From NCBI GenBank assembly GCA_023250385.1, contig JAHFAU010000023.1, positions 1 to 16,739 on the forward strand: a stretch of 16,739 nt of DNA. The letters run 5' to 3'. The position numbers and the translations under genes are program-made. This document shows positions 1 through 6,936 of this stretch, in pieces (position 1 is the first letter of the stretch; each line of letters begins with the position of its first letter). The stretch comes from Anaerolineales bacterium (GTDB taxonomy: Bacteria; Chloroflexota; Anaerolineae; Anaerolineales; E44-bin32). The notes under the pieces are model-generated. The model did not search any database. It saw only the letters and a program-made list of their open reading frames with translations, and had not been told where the DNA came from.

Positions 1-240
1 CGGCTGGCGCTGGATGGTGGGGATGACGGTCTGCTCCTGATCCGTCGGTTAGTCAAGGATCTGCCCGAGCGGTTGAGACCGGGAGGCGAGGCTGTTCTGG
101 AGATCGACTCGCGCCAGGCGGAGCCGGTGGTCGGGCTGGCGCAGGTTTGCCTTCCGGGCTCCAAAGTGGACGTCTTCCGGGACCTGGCCGGCCAGGACCG
201 AGTGGTCGTCATCCGGGCCGGGAGCACCCACGCGAATTGA
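1..240 (+). CDS. prmC: PrmC/HemK-type release factor glutamine methyltransferase, C-terminal end (partial)
   Basis: The window opens inside this gene; 79 codons remain, read in frame from base 1 to the TGA at 238-240. PrmC methylates the Gln of the GGQ motif in peptide release factors RF1 and RF2 using S-adenosylmethionine, in the cytoplasm. The visible part starts with RLALDGGDDGLLLIRRL, the block that follows the NPPY catalytic motif in this family (usually EP.LALDGG.DGL..IR.L), followed by LRPGGEAVLEID and a final RDLAGQDRVVVIR, the usual PrmC ending. The catalytic NPPY motif and the SAM-binding GxGxG lie upstream of the window. It precedes tsaC by 43 bp on the same strand, a pairing seen in many bacteria, so the two are probably cotranscribed. 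Confidence rests on the match to the C-terminal family pattern alone. Confidence 0.85.
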   Translation, partial: RLALDGGDDGLLLIRRLVKDLPERLRPGGEAVLEIDSRQAEPVVGLAQVCLPGSKVDVFRDLAGQDRVVVIRAGSTHAN

Positions 241-283
241 CTAGAACCTCGACACGGGGGACTCACCCGCTCCGGCGGCAGCT

Positions 284-910
284 ATGCCAATTGAAACCGA
301 AGTTGTCAGCGCGGCCGATCCGCGAGCCATAGAGGCTGCCGCTGCGGCGCTGCGCCGGGGCGAACTGGTTGCGTTGCCTACCGACACGGTGTACGGGCTG
401 GCAGCCAACGTGTGGGATGGTCGAGCGGTATCTCGGCTCTATGAGGTGAAGGGTCGGGATCCGCTCAAGTCGGTGGCGGTCCTGCTGGCCGGCTGGGAGG
501 GTCTGCTGGAGGTCGCCGAAGCCCCGTCCGAGAGGGTTCGGCGGTTGGCGGAGCGGTTTTGGCCGGGACCGCTGACTCTGGTGGTCAAACGCCTACCGAC
601 CCTCCCATCGGAGATCAGCGCGACCGACAGCATCGGCCTGCGAGTTCCCGATCACGCCTTCGTGCTTGAGCTGCTCGGGGAAACTGGCCCACTGGCCGTC
701 ACTTCTGCCAACCGATCCGGGTTGCCGGAATCTCGGACGGCTTCGGAAGTGCTTGCGGCGCTCTCCGGCCAGATCGAGTTGGTGATCGATGGCGGGGAGA
801 CGCCCGGTGGAGTCCCCTCGACGGTTGTAGATTGCACGGTCGATCCGCCGAGGTTGGTCCGGGACGGTCCGGTTGCCTTGACGGACGTTCTCGCGGCAAT
901 GCGTTCCTAG
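284..910 (+). CDS. tsaC: L-threonylcarbamoyladenylate synthase (TsaC/Sua5/YwlC family)
   Basis: This 208-residue cytoplasmic protein makes threonylcarbamoyl-AMP from threonine, bicarbonate and ATP, the first step in N6-threonylcarbamoyladenosine (t6A) formation at position 37 of ANN-decoding tRNAs. Family marks are visible: GELVALPTDTVYGLAAN near residues 26-42, the KGRDPLKSVAVLL substrate-binding block near 56-68, FWPGPLTLVV near 92-101, PLAVTSANRSG near 136-146, and GVPSTVVD near 175-182. The length fits the short TsaC/YwlC form without the extra C-terminal Sua5 domain. The ATG at 284 is the natural start because the conserved fold begins about 15 residues later; the ribosome site (GGCGGC) is weak, consistent with translation after prmC. 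The stop TAG shares a CTAG with the stop of the convergent hydrolase. The partner genes tsaE and tsaB lie 11 kb downstream in the same window. Confidence 0.95.
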   Translation: MPIETEVVSAADPRAIEAAAAALRRGELVALPTDTVYGLAANVWDGRAVSRLYEVKGRDPLKSVAVLLAGWEGLLEVAEAPSERVRRLAERFWPGPLTLVVKRLPTLPSEISATDSIGLRVPDHAFVLELLGETGPLAVTSANRSGLPESRTASEVLAALSGQIELVIDGGETPGGVPSTVVDCTVDPPRLVRDGPVALTDVLAAMRS

Positions 911-1776
911 CCGCCGTCCTCCCAATTCGCAACGTACCAATCTAGGTAGTCTGCAACGTGGGCCGACCAGTAGGGGGGGTTGTGCTCGCCGGGGTAGCTT
1001 TGCCGGAGATACGGGACTCCCAGCTCGTCAAACAAGCCGGTCAAATCCAGCAGGGCAAAGCGGAGGCTGTCGCGTTCTCCCATATCGATCCAGATCGCCG
1101 GCATGTCCTGGGGCGGCAGAGCCTCGATCCAGCCTGGGATGTCAAACAGGTTGGGGGTCAACACTGCTGGGCTATGCAGACCAATGGCGCCGAAGAGCTG
1201 GGGATGCTTAAGGCCAATCCGAAGCGCCCAGCCGCCGCCGCGTGAGATGCCGCCGATCGCGCGCCGCTCTCGGTCCGGGGTCGCGCCATAGACTTGTTCG
1301 ATGTATGGCACCAGGTGCTCGGTGATCGCCGCCTCGAAGTCCAATCCTCGCCGCTCCCACGGCATGACAATGAGGAAAGGCTGGGCCCGGCCGGTCGCTA
1401 TCCACTCTTCAGCGAGCTCATCGATTCCAAGCTCATCCCACTGGCTATCGCTGAAGGTCAGCCCATGCAGCAGAAAGAGCGCCGGCAAAGAGCCGCCGCG
1501 TTCTGCCGCGCAGGGAGGAACGTAAACCCGATAGGGCAGACTGCGCGCCAGCCCCGGCTCGACCAACTCGGACTGGACGATTCGTCCTCCCTCCTTAAGG
1601 CACTCCAGCATCGGGTCGGGGGTCGCTGATGGAGTGGGTGAGTGAGTCGGGCTCGGACTCGGGGATGGAGTCGGGCTCGGGGCAGGAAGGCTGGTCGGGG
1701 AGGGGAGCGGGCTGGCACAGGCCCCCAGCAGCAGAATGACCGCAGCTACGACGGGCGAGGCCCGTCGGTCAGCCAA
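907..1776 (-). CDS. Secreted alpha/beta-hydrolase lipoprotein (esterase family), distal gene of the pst operon
   Basis: This encodes a predicted extracytoplasmic lipoprotein of the putative-esterase (esterase D/enterochelin esterase-like) alpha/beta-hydrolase family. I chose the TTG at 1776, giving 289 residues: it is preceded by GAGGG about 6 nt upstream, overlaps the end of pstB by 8 nt, and yields a compact signal peptide with lipobox LLGAC (lipidated Cys20). The ATG at 1845 would add 23 residues with no signal-peptide character. A Pro/Ser/Thr-rich spacer (about residues 22-55) links the lipid anchor to the hydrolase domain. The catalytic triad can be proposed as Ser178 in GGISRGGG, Asp236 in MGERDS and His265 in PGEHNPPYW; LFLLHGLTFS provides the oxyanion-hole strand. 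The substrate cannot be read from sequence; acyl or carboxyl esters are the family norm, not phosphate esters. Its place behind pstB suggests phosphate-linked expression. Confidence 0.85.
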   Translation of the reverse strand: MADRRASPVVAAVILLLGACASPLPSPTSLPAPSPTPSPSPSPTHSPTPSATPDPMLECLKEGGRIVQSELVEPGLARSLPYRVYVPPCAAERGGSLPALFLLHGLTFSDSQWDELGIDELAEEWIATGRAQPFLIVMPWERRGLDFEAAITEHLVPYIEQVYGATPDRERRAIGGISRGGGWALRIGLKHPQLFGAIGLHSPAVLTPNLFDIPGWIEALPPQDMPAIWIDMGERDSLRFALLDLTGLFDELGVPYLRQSYPGEHNPPYWSAHVADYLDWYVANWEDGG

Positions 1777-2539
1777 ATCGGCCCTCGATGTAGTCCTCCG
1801 TGCGCTGTTCTTGAGGCCGGGTAAATAGGTCTTTGCCCGGTCCAAACTCGATCAGCTCGCCCTCGAGCATGAAGGCGGCGTAGTCGGCTGTTCGGGCGGC
1901 TTGCTGGACAGAGTGCGGTACGAGCAGGAGGGTGTACTCATGCTTGAGCTCTTGCAGGCTGGTCTCTACCTTTCCGGTCGAAATCGGGTCGAGCCCGGAG
2001 GTCGGTTCGTCGAGCATGATGACCTCTGGCTCGAGCGCCAGCACCCGCGCCAGGCACAGACGCTGCTGCTGGCCACCTGAGAGGGAGATTGCGGGGTCGT
2101 CCAAGCGACCCTCCACTTCCTCCCATAGCGCTGCCGCCCGCAGACTGCGCTCGACGAGTTCGGCAAGCCGGGCCGGATTCCGTTCGCCAGCCAATTCCAA
2201 TCCGTAGGTGAGGTTCTGGCGGACGGACATGGGGAGCACGACCGGACGGGCGAAAACCATTCCAACCCGGCGCCGAAGCGAAATGAGATCGGTGGCCGGG
2301 TCGAGGATATCCTCACCATCAAGCCGGACGCTGCCGGAAACGTGCACGACGTCGGTCAGATCATTGAGGCGGTTGATCGTGCGCAGCAGGGTGGATTTTC
2401 CGCCCCCGGCTGGCCCAAAAAGGACTGTGATTGCGTGACTGCGGACATCCAGGCTGACGTTGCGCAGCGATTCCTTTCCATCCGAGTAGGCCAGCGAGAG
2501 ATGCTGGATTGAGACCTTGACCGGGTCTGGATTGCTCAT
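1769..2539 (-). CDS. pstB: Phosphate ABC transporter ATPase PstB, copy 1 (Q-loop Gln replaced by Ala)
   Basis: This 256-residue cytoplasmic ATPase belongs to the high-affinity phosphate importer. Motifs in order: Walker A GPAGGGKST (42-50), Q-loop region MVFARPVVLP (94-103), signature LSGGQQQR (153-160), Walker B VIMLDEP (173-179, Asp177, catalytic Glu178), D-loop SGLDP and switch His209. The ending TEDYIEGRFG is typical of PstB. The oddity is residue 97: PstB normally reads [10 protein letters not shown], and the Gln that senses the ATP gamma-phosphate and transmits to the permease is Ala here, with the whole loop rewritten. The signature is canonical. A second PstB at 5279-6049 shows the opposite pattern. 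The ATG begins 1 nt after the pstA stop (TGAGATG), so translation is probably coupled. The hydrolase gene overlaps its 3' end. Confidence 0.93.
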   Translation of the reverse strand: MSNPDPVKVSIQHLSLAYSDGKESLRNVSLDVRSHAITVLFGPAGGGKSTLLRTINRLNDLTDVVHVSGSVRLDGEDILDPATDLISLRRRVGMVFARPVVLPMSVRQNLTYGLELAGERNPARLAELVERSLRAAALWEEVEGRLDDPAISLSGGQQQRLCLARVLALEPEVIMLDEPTSGLDPISTGKVETSLQELKHEYTLLLVPHSVQQAARTADYAAFMLEGELIEFGPGKDLFTRPQEQRTEDYIEGRFG

Positions 2540-2540
2540 C

Positions 2541-3401
2541 TCACCACTGTCGGCGGGCCCGCGCCCGCGATCGAACGACGGTCGCCAGCAAGTTCATTAC
2601 CAGCACAAACCCCAGCAGCACGGCTGCTGTGCCGTACTGGAGCTGGATCGGCATGCCCGGAACCTGAGTCGAGATGACGAACAGATGATACGGAAGCGCC
2701 ATCGTGGCGTCGAAGGGTGAGCCGGGAAGCCGGGGCAGAAAGAAAGCTGCCGCGGTGAACAGGATCGGCGCGGTTTCTCCGGCGGCGCGCTCGAGTCCCA
2801 GGATCACGCCGGTCAGGATGCCGGGGACTGCTTGAGGCAGCACGACCCTGCGAATGGTCTGCCATTGGGTCCCACCCAACGAAATGCTGACGACACGGAA
2901 GCTCTGCGGGACGGCCCGCAGGGCTTCTTCGGCGGTGCTGATGATCACCGGCAGAGTCATGATCGCCAGCGTCAGGGAGCCGGCCAGGATGCTGGTGCCG
3001 AATCGCAGGAAGAGCACAAACAGCCCGAGGCCGAACAATCCATACACAACCGAGGGGACCCCGGCCAGGTTGATGATGGCGATCCGGATCAAGCGCGTCC
3101 AACGGCTCTCAGGCGCGTATTCGGACAAGTAGACCGCCGCCCCCACGCCGAAAGGGACCACGACTACCGCGGTCCCGAGGGTCAGCCAAAATGTGCCCAC
3201 GATGGCCGGTAGAATGCCGCCGGCCTTCATCCCGTCTCTCGGGGCAGCGGTAAGGAACTCAAGCGATATAGCCGGGGCGCCGCGCCAGAGGATCAGGCCG
3301 ACGATCAGCGCGATTGGGAGAACTGTCAGCAGGGCGGCCAGCAGCAGAACACCAAATCCTACTTGCTGAGTGATCCGCCTCCGCTGCGCATTTAGTGCCA
3401 A
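2541..3401 (-). CDS. pstA: Phosphate ABC transporter permease PstA
   Basis: This is one of two membrane permease subunits that form the phosphate channel of the Pst importer. The protein has about six hydrophobic helices, starting with GFGVLLLAALLTVLPIALIV, and the binding-protein-dependent permease (EAA-loop) region SLGGTQWQTIRRVVLPQAVPGIL, followed by the family motif ERAAGETAPILFTAAAF that is diagnostic of PstA. I place the start at the TTG at 3401 (286 residues): AGAGG lies about 10 nt upstream, and it begins 14 nt past the pstC stop. An ATG at 3458 is in frame but would overlap pstC by 44 nt and add 19 residues with no recognisable character, so I consider it less likely. The EAA loop couples the permease to a PstB subunit, here possibly one specific PstB of two. 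Confidence 0.92.
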   Translation of the reverse strand: MALNAQRRRITQQVGFGVLLLAALLTVLPIALIVGLILWRGAPAISLEFLTAAPRDGMKAGGILPAIVGTFWLTLGTAVVVVPFGVGAAVYLSEYAPESRWTRLIRIAIINLAGVPSVVYGLFGLGLFVLFLRFGTSILAGSLTLAIMTLPVIISTAEEALRAVPQSFRVVSISLGGTQWQTIRRVVLPQAVPGILTGVILGLERAAGETAPILFTAAAFFLPRLPGSPFDATMALPYHLFVISTQVPGMPIQLQYGTAAVLLGFVLVMNLLATVVRSRARARRQW

Positions 3402-3414
3402 GGGCAGGTCGCCT

Positions 3415-4308
3415 CTAGGAAAGCACTCGCTCGGCCCGGGTGCGCTGCCGAAAGACAACGCTAGCAGCCAGCAGGTTGATCCCCAGCGAGATCAGGAAAA
3501 GCAAGATGCCGATCAGGAAGAGAGCGTGGTAATGGACACTCCCCTCGGCGACTTCGCCCATCTCGGCCGCGATCGTCGCGGTCATCGTGCGGATCGGTCT
3601 GAACAGCGCCGCCAGGCCGGTTGGGACGACCGGGGCGTTGCCGGTCACCATCATCACAGCCATGGTTTCACCGATTACTCGGCCGATCCCCAGCATCACC
3701 GCGGTGAGCACCCCGGAGCGGGCAGCCGGCAGTGTCACCCGCCAGATGATCTGCCACTTCGTGGCGCCGAGGGCCTTCGCCGCCTCCCGGTAAGTCCGAG
3801 GGACGGCGTCTAAGGCGTCCTCCGCAACGCTGACCACCGTTGGGATCGCGATGCCGCCCAAAAGGAGCGACCCGGTGAAGGCGGCGAGTCCGGTCGGCAG
3901 ATCCAGCAGCTTGCGGAGGTAAGGTGCCAGGGCGACAACCCCCAAGAACCCCAACATGACTGAGGGCAACCCGGCCAGCAGCTCGACCAGTGGCTTGAGC
4001 AGCTCCCTGGCTGGACGCGGCGCGACCTCCGCGATGTAGATGGCAGTCAGCAGACCGAGCGGAACCGCAACGAAGGTGGCGCCGATGGTAACGACGATCG
4101 AGCCACCGATGAGCGGCAGCAGACCGAAGAACCCTTCGATGGGATACCAGCGAGCCGCTACCAGGCTGCCGAGCGGGATTTCGACCAAAGCCGGTGCGCC
4201 TTCCCGAAGAAGGAAGAAAAAGATCAGGCCGATGAACAAGATGCTGGAGTAGCCGGCGGCCTTGATCAGTCGGGTCAGAACGAATTCGGATCGGGTCGTC
4301 TCGCTCAT
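3415..4308 (-). CDS. pstC: Phosphate ABC transporter permease PstC
   Basis: PstC pairs with PstA to form the inner-membrane phosphate translocation path. The 297-residue protein has an N-terminal cytoplasmic stretch, a strongly hydrophobic first helix (SSILFIGLIFFFLLREGAP), then LPLIGGSIVVTIGATFVAVP and further helices. The EAA-loop segment REAAKALGATKWQIIWRVTLP is followed by GIGRVIGETMAVMMVTGN, the classic PstC motif. The ATG at 4308 overlaps the last base of the pstS stop (TGATG), giving tight translational coupling; an upstream in-frame ATG at 4371 would run 60 nt into pstS and was rejected. The end is RTRAERVLS, 14 nt before the chosen pstA start. Length is normal for the family (around 300). 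Confidence 0.93.
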   Translation of the reverse strand: MSETTRSEFVLTRLIKAAGYSSILFIGLIFFFLLREGAPALVEIPLGSLVAARWYPIEGFFGLLPLIGGSIVVTIGATFVAVPLGLLTAIYIAEVAPRPARELLKPLVELLAGLPSVMLGFLGVVALAPYLRKLLDLPTGLAAFTGSLLLGGIAIPTVVSVAEDALDAVPRTYREAAKALGATKWQIIWRVTLPAARSGVLTAVMLGIGRVIGETMAVMMVTGNAPVVPTGLAALFRPIRTMTATIAAEMGEVAEGSVHYHALFLIGILLFLISLGINLLAASVVFRQRTRAERVLS

Positions 4309-5189
4309 CAGGATATCGGTACGAATCCCAACTCTGACACGATCCGCTGGGCCTCGGGTCCCATAATCCAACTCAAGTAGGCGAGCACCCTCCCGGTCGG
4401 TTCGCCTGCCGTCACCATGTAGAGATCACGCGCGATCGGGTATTGGCCATTAATGACGCTCTCGATCGAAGGCCGGACGAACGGCCCCGAGGGATCGCTG
4501 GCGACGGCGACCACCTTGACCTCCGGAGTCACGTAGCCCAAGCCGTCGTAGCCGATCGCGTTGGGGTTGGATCGAACTTCAGTGGTGATCCCTTCCGAGG
4601 AGGGCAGCAGCAGAGTGTCCGGCGAAAACAGGGTCTTGTTCGCGCGGTCTCCCCTTCTGAGAACCTGCTCAAGGAAGTAGACGTGAGTGCCTGAATTGGT
4701 CTCGCGGGAGAGCCGCACGATTGGTCGATCGAGCCCCCCAAGCTCCGACCAGTTGTTGAGCTTCCCGCTGTAGATATCTGAGAGCTGGCCGATTGTCAGC
4801 CGATCGACCGGATTGTTCGGGTTCACGATGATGGCAATCGCGTCCCGGGCGACCACGAACTCAACTGGCGAGATTCCATTGGCCTCAGCCGCGGCCTGCT
4901 CTTCCGGTTTCAGCTGGCGGGAGGCATTGGCGATGTCCACGGTGCCGTTGATCAGAGCCGCGATGCCGGTGCCAGAACCGCCGCCGGTGACGGAGATGCT
5001 GACCTCCGGCGCGACCTGTTGGTAGGCTTCGGCCCAGGCGATTGCCAGGTTCACGATGGTGTCCGATCCCTTGTTGACGAGCGTTTGGTCTGGGGAGGCC
5101 GGACCAGGTTGTCGCGCAACGCATCCGGCTATCAGGAGGCCGGGTACCAGGAGGGCAGCGAGTCGAGGCATTCGCGCGGGTCCCGGCAT
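4308..5189 (-). CDS. pstS: Phosphate-binding lipoprotein PstS
   Basis: PstS captures phosphate outside the membrane and delivers it to PstCA. The protein begins with a lipoprotein signal peptide ending LLIAGC, so the mature protein is lipid anchored. The phosphate-binding loops are clear: NKGSDT, the glycine-rich GGGSGTG and SRETNSGTH, plus DIANASRQLK and NAIGYDGLGY, which are standard for PstS-like binding proteins. I use the ATG at 5189 (293 residues). ATGs at 5171 and 5231 are also in frame: 5171 gives the shortest signal peptide (MPRLAALLVPGLLIAGC), while 5231 lies upstream of a perfect TATAAT at 5199-5204 (minus strand) and is therefore unlikely. No good Shine-Dalgarno precedes 5189, and the -10 element is only 9 nt away, so the transcript may be nearly leaderless. 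First gene of pstS-C-A-B-hydrolase. Confidence 0.95.
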   Translation of the reverse strand: MPGPARMPRLAALLVPGLLIAGCVARQPGPASPDQTLVNKGSDTIVNLAIAWAEAYQQVAPEVSISVTGGGSGTGIAALINGTVDIANASRQLKPEEQAAAEANGISPVEFVVARDAIAIIVNPNNPVDRLTIGQLSDIYSGKLNNWSELGGLDRPIVRLSRETNSGTHVYFLEQVLRRGDRANKTLFSPDTLLLPSSEGITTEVRSNPNAIGYDGLGYVTPEVKVVAVASDPSGPFVRPSIESVINGQYPIARDLYMVTAGEPTGRVLAYLSWIMGPEAQRIVSELGFVPIS

Positions 5190-5198
5190 GACGCCGTG

Positions 5199-5204
5199 AT
5201 TATA
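5199..5204 (-). promoter_or_regulatory. -10 element of the pstS operon promoter
   Basis: On the minus strand this reads TATAAT, a perfect sigma-70-type -10 box, placed 9 nt before the pstS ATG at 5189. The predicted transcription start falls near 5192, leaving a leader of only a few bases for that ATG or about 20 nt for the ATG at 5171. No convincing -35 hexamer is visible 16-19 bp upstream (AGACGT at 17 bp), which would fit activator-dependent transcription, for example by a phosphate response regulator. I could not recognise a defined Pho box. Confidence 0.6.
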
Positions 5205-5265
5205 CTTCCGCCAAACTGGCGACGTCTGCATAGCGACTGGCCCGAAGCTGCCGGACCTCCAAGAG

Positions 5266-5271
5266 TAGAAT
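5266..5271 (+). promoter_or_regulatory. -10 element of the pstB2-phoU promoter
   Basis: TAGAAT stands exactly 7 nt before the ATG at 5279, so transcription would begin at or one base before the start codon and the mRNA would be leaderless. No Shine-Dalgarno sequence occurs upstream of that ATG, which fits. The -35 position (CGAAGC at 17 bp) is poor. The same TAGAAT-N7-ATG arrangement occurs before the phosphoesterase gene on the other strand at 11528-11541. Confidence 0.5.
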
Positions 5272-5278
5272 CCGCTCG

Positions 5279-6049
5279 ATGAGCAGTCCGATGCATTCTA
5301 AGATCGAGGTGCGGGATCTCGACTTCTATTACGGATCGTTGCAGGCGCTGCGGGCTATCTCGATGCTGATTTGGGAGCGGCAGATCACGGCCCTGATCGG
5401 GCCCTCCGGCTGTGGGAAGTCCACTTTCCTGCGCTGCCTCAACCGGATGAATGACGACATACCCGGCGCCCGAATGACGGGCGAGGTGCTCATCGAGGGG
5501 GAAGATATCTATCGGCGGGAAGTCGACGTCGTGGAGCTGCGCCGCCGGGTGGGGATGGTCTTTCAGAAGCCGAACCCCTTTCCGCAGTCCGTCTTCGACA
5601 ATGTGGCCTTTGGTCCGCGGGTGCTCGGATTAGTGGACGGACGCGGCGAGCTGGGTGAGTTGGTTGAGCGCTCACTGGCCCGGGCCGCGCTGTGGGACGA
5701 GGTCAAGGACGATCTTGGCCGGGACGCGTTGGGGCTTTCGCTTGGCGAGCAACAACGGCTGTGCATCGCCCGAGTGCTGGCGGTGGAGCCCGAAATCATT
5801 CTTATGGATGAACCCTGCTCGGCGCTCGATCCCATCGCCACTTTGCGAATCGAGGAACTAATGCGGCAACTGCGCGAACGGTATACGATCGTCATCGTCA
5901 CCCACAACATGCATCAGGCAGCCAGAGTATCGGACCGGACCGGACTGTTCTGGTTAGGTGAGCTGGTGGAATTCGAGGAGACGGGCAAGATCTTCACCCG
6001 ACCCGGGCAGCGGTTGACCGAGGATTACATTACCGGACGGATGGGTTAA
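5279..6049 (+). CDS. pstB: Phosphate ABC transporter ATPase PstB, copy 2 (degenerate LSLGE signature)
   Basis: This second PstB is also 256 residues, divergent from the pstSCAB operon. Motifs: Walker [10 protein letters not shown] (41-49), intact Q-loop [12 protein letters not shown] (93-104, Gln96), signature [11 protein letters not shown] (152-162), Walker B IILMDEP (173-179, catalytic Glu178), D-loop SALDP and switch His209 in VTHNMHQ. The signature, normally LSGGQ, reads LSLGE, losing the second Gly and the Gln that contact the ATP bound by the partner subunit. Everything else, including the ending [10 protein letters not shown], is textbook PstB. Motif positions match those of copy 1 almost residue for residue, so they are paralogues. 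The ATG at 5279 has no ribosome site but lies 7 nt after a -10 box. It probably works with the PstCA made by the divergent operon, either instead of or together with copy 1. Confidence 0.93.
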   Translation: MSSPMHSKIEVRDLDFYYGSLQALRAISMLIWERQITALIGPSGCGKSTFLRCLNRMNDDIPGARMTGEVLIEGEDIYRREVDVVELRRRVGMVFQKPNPFPQSVFDNVAFGPRVLGLVDGRGELGELVERSLARAALWDEVKDDLGRDALGLSLGEQQRLCIARVLAVEPEIILMDEPCSALDPIATLRIEELMRQLRERYTIVIVTHNMHQAARVSDRTGLFWLGELVEFEETGKIFTRPGQRLTEDYITGRMG

Positions 6050-6066
6050 CCGCCAAGGAGGGGCAG

Positions 6067-6735
6067 ATGGCGAAGCCGAGTCTAAGATCCGCGCTGGACC
6101 GTGAAGTCGGTGAGATCAACGATGACCTCCTTCGGCTGAACAAGTTGGTGGATCGGGCGATCGTTCGTTCGGTAGACAGCCTCAAACGACGGGATCGAGC
6201 ATTGGCGCAGCAAGTGATCGACGAAGACGTCGAGATCAACGAGCTGCGCTTCAAGATCGAGGAAAACTGCCTGGCACTGATTGCGACCCAACAGCCCGCG
6301 GCCGGCGATCTGCGCTCGATCATCGCCGCCATGCACATGGTCGTGGAGATGGAGCGGATGGGCGACCACGCCACCGGCATCGCCAAGACCGTGATCAAAA
6401 TGGGCGACGAGCCGCTGCTCAAGCCGCTGATCGACATCCCCCGGATGGCCGAGCTAGCCCGCGAGATGCTGCGCAGCAGCCTCATTGCCTACACCGAACG
6501 GGATGCAATCAAGGCTCGGGCGGTGGCCGAGCTGGATGACGAGATGGACGCGCTGTACCGGGCGATTTTCGATGAACTTGTTCAGATTATGTCTCAGACG
6601 CCCGACAGCGCGAGCCGAGCCACTTACCTGCTTTGGTGTGCCCACAATCTCGAGCGGATCGGCGACCGGGTGACGAATATTGCGGAGCGGGTCGTATTCA
6701 TCACGACCGGGGACATGAAGGAGCTGAACGACTAG
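6067..6735 (+). CDS. phoU: Phosphate transport and signalling regulator PhoU
   Basis: PhoU is a cytoplasmic, all-helical negative regulator that connects Pst transporter activity to the phosphate two-component sensor and limits phosphate uptake. The 222-residue length is typical. The two metal-cluster motifs of the two PhoU repeats are visible: VVEMERMGDHATGIAK near residues 92-107 and HNLERIGDRVTNIAERVV near 193-210 (ExxGDxxxNI type). ATQQPAAGDLRSIIAAMH in the first repeat is also characteristic. The start is unambiguous: AAGGAGG sits 6 nt before the ATG at 6067, 17 nt after the pstB stop, so pstB2-phoU form one transcript. No histidine kinase or response regulator gene is present in the window. 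No terminator is visible between phoU and the riboswitch leader, so some read-through is possible. Confidence 0.95.
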   Translation: MAKPSLRSALDREVGEINDDLLRLNKLVDRAIVRSVDSLKRRDRALAQQVIDEDVEINELRFKIEENCLALIATQQPAAGDLRSIIAAMHMVVEMERMGDHATGIAKTVIKMGDEPLLKPLIDIPRMAELAREMLRSSLIAYTERDAIKARAVAELDDEMDALYRAIFDELVQIMSQTPDSASRATYLLWCAHNLERIGDRVTNIAERVVFITTGDMKELND

Positions 6736-6753
6736 GGTCACCCGGAAAACAGG

Positions 6754-6759
6754 TATAAT
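6754..6759 (+). promoter_or_regulatory. -10 element of the rib transporter promoter
   Basis: TATAAT lies 18 nt after the phoU stop, with the predicted start near 6766, about 18 nt before the FMN aptamer. A recognisable -35 hexamer is lacking at 16-18 bp. The element together with its flanks, GTATAATCCGGCC (6753-6765), is repeated exactly at the tsaE promoter (11592-11604). Confidence 0.6.
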
Positions 6760-6783
6760 CCGGCCAACAACCGAATAGCACGA

Positions 6784-6911
6784 GAAGCCTTCGGGGCAGG
6801 GTGAGGGCCACAGGCCCAATTCCCGATCGGCGGTACAGCCCGCGAGCGCAATTGCGCAGGATCCGGTGAAACTCCGGGGCCGACGGTACAGTCCGGATAG
6901 GAGAAGGCTTC
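6784..6911 (+). promoter_or_regulatory. FMN riboswitch (RFN element)
   Basis: The region matches the RFN consensus closely: TTCGGGGCAGGGTGA at the start, AATTCCCGATCGGCGGTACAG in the middle (6828-6838 and following), CCCGCGAGC, then GGATCCGGTGAAACTCCGG, GGCCGACGGTACAGTCCGGA and GGAGAAGG at the end. The closing P1 stem is a perfect 9-bp pairing of GAAGCCTTC (6784-6792) with GAAGGCTTC (6903-6911). FMN binding to this aptamer is known to favour P1 and switch off downstream flavin synthesis or uptake genes. Two intrinsic terminators follow, so control is probably at transcription termination. The P1 3' strand can alternatively pair with AAGCCT (6918-6923), a plausible anti-P1 structure in the absence of FMN. 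Confidence 0.95.
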
Positions 6912-6936
6912 AGGCGTAAGCCTGAGCTTTGATGCT

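Noticed and set aside
240..283. TTGACT near the prmC stop as a -35 box for tsaC
   Set aside because: No -10-like hexamer is present 16-18 bp downstream; cotranscription with prmC is simpler.
1625..1685. A repetitive GAGTCGGGCTCGG-type stretch that looks like a tandem DNA repeat
   Set aside because: It encodes the Pro/Ser/Thr-rich linker of the hydrolase lipoprotein, with imperfect units; a coding explanation is sufficient.
2536..3102. A 188-codon minus-strand frame inside pstA
   Set aside because: It is an alternative frame of pstA; the pstA frame carries the membrane helices and the EAA-loop motif, while this one has none.
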